Assembly (NCBI GenBank): GCA_018374635.1
Contig: JAHAEW010000034.1
Location: 1-34,753, forward strand
Direction of reading: 5' to 3'
Source: Clostridiales bacterium
GTDB lineage: Bacteria; Bacillota; Clostridia; Oscillospirales; Oscillospiraceae
DNA length: 34,753 nucleotides
Positions 33,297-34,753 of this stretch are shown one piece after another. Positions within the stretch are counted from its first letter, which is position 1, and each line of letters opens with the position of its first letter. The notes below the pieces were generated by a model. It made no database searches and was not told the DNA's origin. It worked only from the letters and a program-made list of their open reading frames with translations. The position numbers were made by a program, and so were the translations under genes.

Positions 33297-33487
33297 GTGT
33301 CCAGCCCCTCATTCCGCTTGATTTTTTTGATATTCTTCTCCGCCTTGCTGCGGGGGAGCATCAGTTCATGGCCACAGCCGGCGCAGCGCAGCTTGAAATC
33401 CATGCCAACCCGCAGGACGAGCCATTCCCGGCTTCCGCAGGGATGCTGCTTCTTCAGCTCCAGCACATCGCCCACCCGTACATCCAT
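33293..33487 (-). CDS. DUF951 small zinc-ribbon-like protein
   Basis: A 64-residue protein of the DUF951 family, found widely in Firmicutes. It begins with MDVRVGDVLELKKQHPCGS and contains VLRVGMDFKLRCAGCGHELM, with CAGC and an earlier Cys as possible metal ligands. A basic tail, KAEKNIKKIKR, follows. The function is unknown; nucleic-acid binding is possible from the small size and basic C terminus. GGAGAGG lies nine bases upstream of the ATG. It is the first gene of the operon DUF951-hisC-radical SAM and overlaps hisC by four bases, so the two are probably translationally coupled. Confidence 0.88.
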   Translation of the reverse strand: MDVRVGDVLELKKQHPCGSREWLVLRVGMDFKLRCAGCGHELMLPRSKAEKNIKKIKRNEGLDT

Positions 33488-33529
33488 GGCTGTTCATCCT
33501 CTCCATTTATCACTTTACTTCGCTGCATC

Positions 33530-33558
33530 ATTATATCCCATGAGGCGGCCGGGCGCAA
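33530..33558 (-). promoter_or_regulatory. second (proximal) promoter of the DUF951 operon
   Basis: On the minus strand, -35 TTGCGC (33558-33553), a 17-base spacer and -10 TATAAT (33535-33530). It lies downstream of the stronger promoter at 33601-33629 and gives a leader of about 36 bases. Confidence 0.6.
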
Positions 33559-33600
33559 GCCCCTTTCTCTTGGCCGCCCGGACACGCAGCCGCAGGTATT

Positions 33601-33629
33601 ATTATAAATTCCCCGTTCTTTTCTGTCAA
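33601..33629 (-). promoter_or_regulatory. main promoter of the DUF951-hisC operon
   Basis: On the minus strand, -35 TTGACA (33629-33624), exactly 17 bases, then -10 TATAAT (33606-33601): a perfect sigma-A consensus. The leader of about 105 bases contains a GGCGGCC/GGCCGCC hairpin (about 33544-33579 on the plus strand) and the second promoter. Confidence 0.9.
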
Positions 33630-33696
33630 TTCCGGGTTGCGGGGCGCATATAGTGCTCCATAGACCCCTATTGGATATTGAAAGGATCTGGTCGTT

Positions 33697-34626
33697 TTGA
33701 CACGCTTTTTCCTGCCTGAGGGCCATCGCCTGCACACGCCAGAGAACCGTGCCGCCTGCTCCTCTCCGGAGGGACTGCGCCGTGCCATGGAAACAAAGAC
33801 CGTGCTGGAAGGAACGGCGCTGCTCTGTGACGCGGAGCATAACCTGACCGTCTCTCTGGGGAACGGCCGCCTGGCTACCATCCCCCGGACCGAGGCCGCT
33901 CTGGGCATCGCCGAGGGGACCACCCGGGACATCGCCATTCTCTCGCGGGTAGGGCGGCCGGTATCCTTTCTGGTGGATTCTGTTCCAGAGGCGGGCGGCC
34001 GGCCCATCCTCTCCCGGCGCAGGGCCCAGCGTATGGCTCTGGACCTGCTGCTCACCCAGGCCAGGCCGGGAATGGTGCTCCCCGCAGTGGTGACCCATCT
34101 GGAGCCCTTCGGGGCCTTTGTGGACCTGGGCTGCGGCGTCACCTCCATGATCGGCATTGAAAATATCTCGGTCTCCCGCATCTCCCATCCGGGGCAGCGC
34201 TTTACCGTGGGAGAGTCCATCTATGCGGTGGTGCTGGACACAGACCCCCAGCGGGAGCGGATCTACCTCACCCACAAGGAACTGCTGGGCACCTGGGCGG
34301 AGAACGTACGCCCCTTTCATCCGGGCATGACCGTCCCCGGCGTGGTGCGGGGGATCAAAGAGTATGGAGCCTTTATCGAGCTCACTCCCAATCTCTCCGG
34401 GCTGGCCGAGACCCGGCCCGATCTGAGCGAGGGCGAACGGGTATCGGTCTTTCTCAAGTCCATCGCACCCGACCGCATGAAGATCAAGCTGCTTATCATT
34501 GACCATCTGCCCCCGGAACCGCCCGCGCCCCTCCCCTATTTCATTACGGAGGGGCGCCTGGCCTATTGGCGTTATGCCCCGGCGGGCTGCACCCGGGTGG
34601 CAGCCGAGACCGTTTTTTTGGATTGA
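33697..34626 (+). CDS. S1 RNA-binding domain protein
   Basis: A 309-residue protein with repeated S1 (OB-fold) RNA-binding domains, like a small RpsA relative. A degenerate first repeat (about 35-100) has VSLGNGRLATIPRTEAAL. The second (about 124-200) is clear, with PGMVLPAVVTHLEPFGAFVD and the S1 end RIYLTHKEL. The third (about 208-272) has PGMTVPGVVRGIKEYGAFIE. A C-terminal tail follows. It could act in translation or mRNA handling; no more exact role is visible. The start is TTG at 33697 with AAAGGA ten bases upstream. It stands alone, divergent from the DUF951 operon. Confidence 0.85.
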   Translation: MTRFFLPEGHRLHTPENRAACSSPEGLRRAMETKTVLEGTALLCDAEHNLTVSLGNGRLATIPRTEAALGIAEGTTRDIAILSRVGRPVSFLVDSVPEAGGRPILSRRRAQRMALDLLLTQARPGMVLPAVVTHLEPFGAFVDLGCGVTSMIGIENISVSRISHPGQRFTVGESIYAVVLDTDPQRERIYLTHKELLGTWAENVRPFHPGMTVPGVVRGIKEYGAFIELTPNLSGLAETRPDLSEGERVSVFLKSIAPDRMKIKLLIIDHLPPEPPAPLPYFITEGRLAYWRYAPAGCTRVAAETVFLD

Positions 34627-34753
34627 CCCATTTTTTATAAAGGGACTCTGGCCCAAAGCCGAGGCCCCATAAGGAACTAATATCGTCTTAGTGAAACGGC
34701 ATAGTCTCTCGGGGCCATGCCGTTTTGCTGTCCATTGTGCCCCGTATCGTTAC
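34627..34753. other. unassigned hairpin-rich region at the window end
   Basis: No supported gene. It contains a 9-bp inverted repeat AAACGGCAT/ATGCCGTTT (34694-34702 with 34717-34725) with a T-rich right edge, which could be a terminator. Before it is a GGCCC/GGCCC-like paired stretch (about 34651-34668). It could be the terminator region of the S1 gene, a structured RNA, or the edge of an insertion element cut by the window. Confidence 0.35.

Noticed and set aside
31446..33653. A 735-codon plus-strand open frame opposite the radical SAM and hisC genes
   Set aside because: It crosses two clear minus-strand genes and their gap, and has no domain or ribosome binding site.

Overview
The window looks like chromosomal DNA of a high-GC, Gram-positive anaerobe of the class Clostridia. 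The best fit is an Oscillospiraceae-type gut bacterium (Flavonifractor, Intestinimonas or Lawsonibacter relatives); this is an inference. Reasons: strong AGGAGG-like ribosome binding sites; near-consensus sigma-A promoters in AT-rich gaps between GC-rich genes; a T-box leader on pheST; an FMN riboswitch on ribU; and Firmicutes-type small proteins (IreB/UPF0297, DUF951, a DivIVA-domain protein) with an EcfA1-A2-T module. No rRNA, tRNA, CRISPR array, complete insertion sequence or prophage is visible.

Region 1 (1-10.5 kb) is a divergent gene cluster for cell-wall sugar and muropeptide recycling. On the minus strand, murQ, anmK and a GNAT acetyltransferase overlap translationally. Divergent from them are a MurR/RpiR-type regulator, a signal-less serine hydrolase of the beta-lactamase fold, and a complete oligopeptide ABC transporter (lipoprotein, two permeases, two ATPases). 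A TTGAAAT-TAT-ATTTCAA palindrome lies between the two divergent promoters. No PTS transporter is present, so the transporter may bring in muropeptides as peptides. The hydrolase would strip the peptide and AnmK/MurQ would process the sugar.

Region 2 (10.5-18.8 kb) holds a lone fumarase/tartrate dehydratase beta subunit behind a DivIVA-domain protein on the minus strand. On the plus strand follow an RlmI/RlmK-like methyltransferase, ecfA1-ecfA2-ecfT, truA, a membrane-anchored propeller-like protein, a CvpA-family protein and pgsA.

Region 3 (18.8-24.8 kb) has a ClpE/ClpC-type unfoldase with an N-terminal zinc finger and an unusually long middle domain. It also has a LarA-superfamily (DUF2088) protein with a strong promoter and a roughly 150-base leader, a minus-strand SLOG/YpsA-like protein, and the FMN-riboswitch-controlled riboflavin S component ribU, which could use the EcfAAT module.

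Region 4 (24.8-34.75 kb) has the T-box-pheS-pheT operon, in which PheT carries an apparent degenerate second copy of its OB-fold tRNA-binding segment. Then come ireB behind a promoter flanked by an inverted repeat, a nitroreductase and dinB (Pol IV) with a LexA-like box over its promoter. A minus-strand operon DUF951-hisC-radical SAM has two tandem promoters, and an S1-domain protein follows. The last 127 bases hold hairpins I could not assign. The SLOG gene and dinB share the sequence GAACATCAGTTT at their promoters, suggesting a common SOS-type control.
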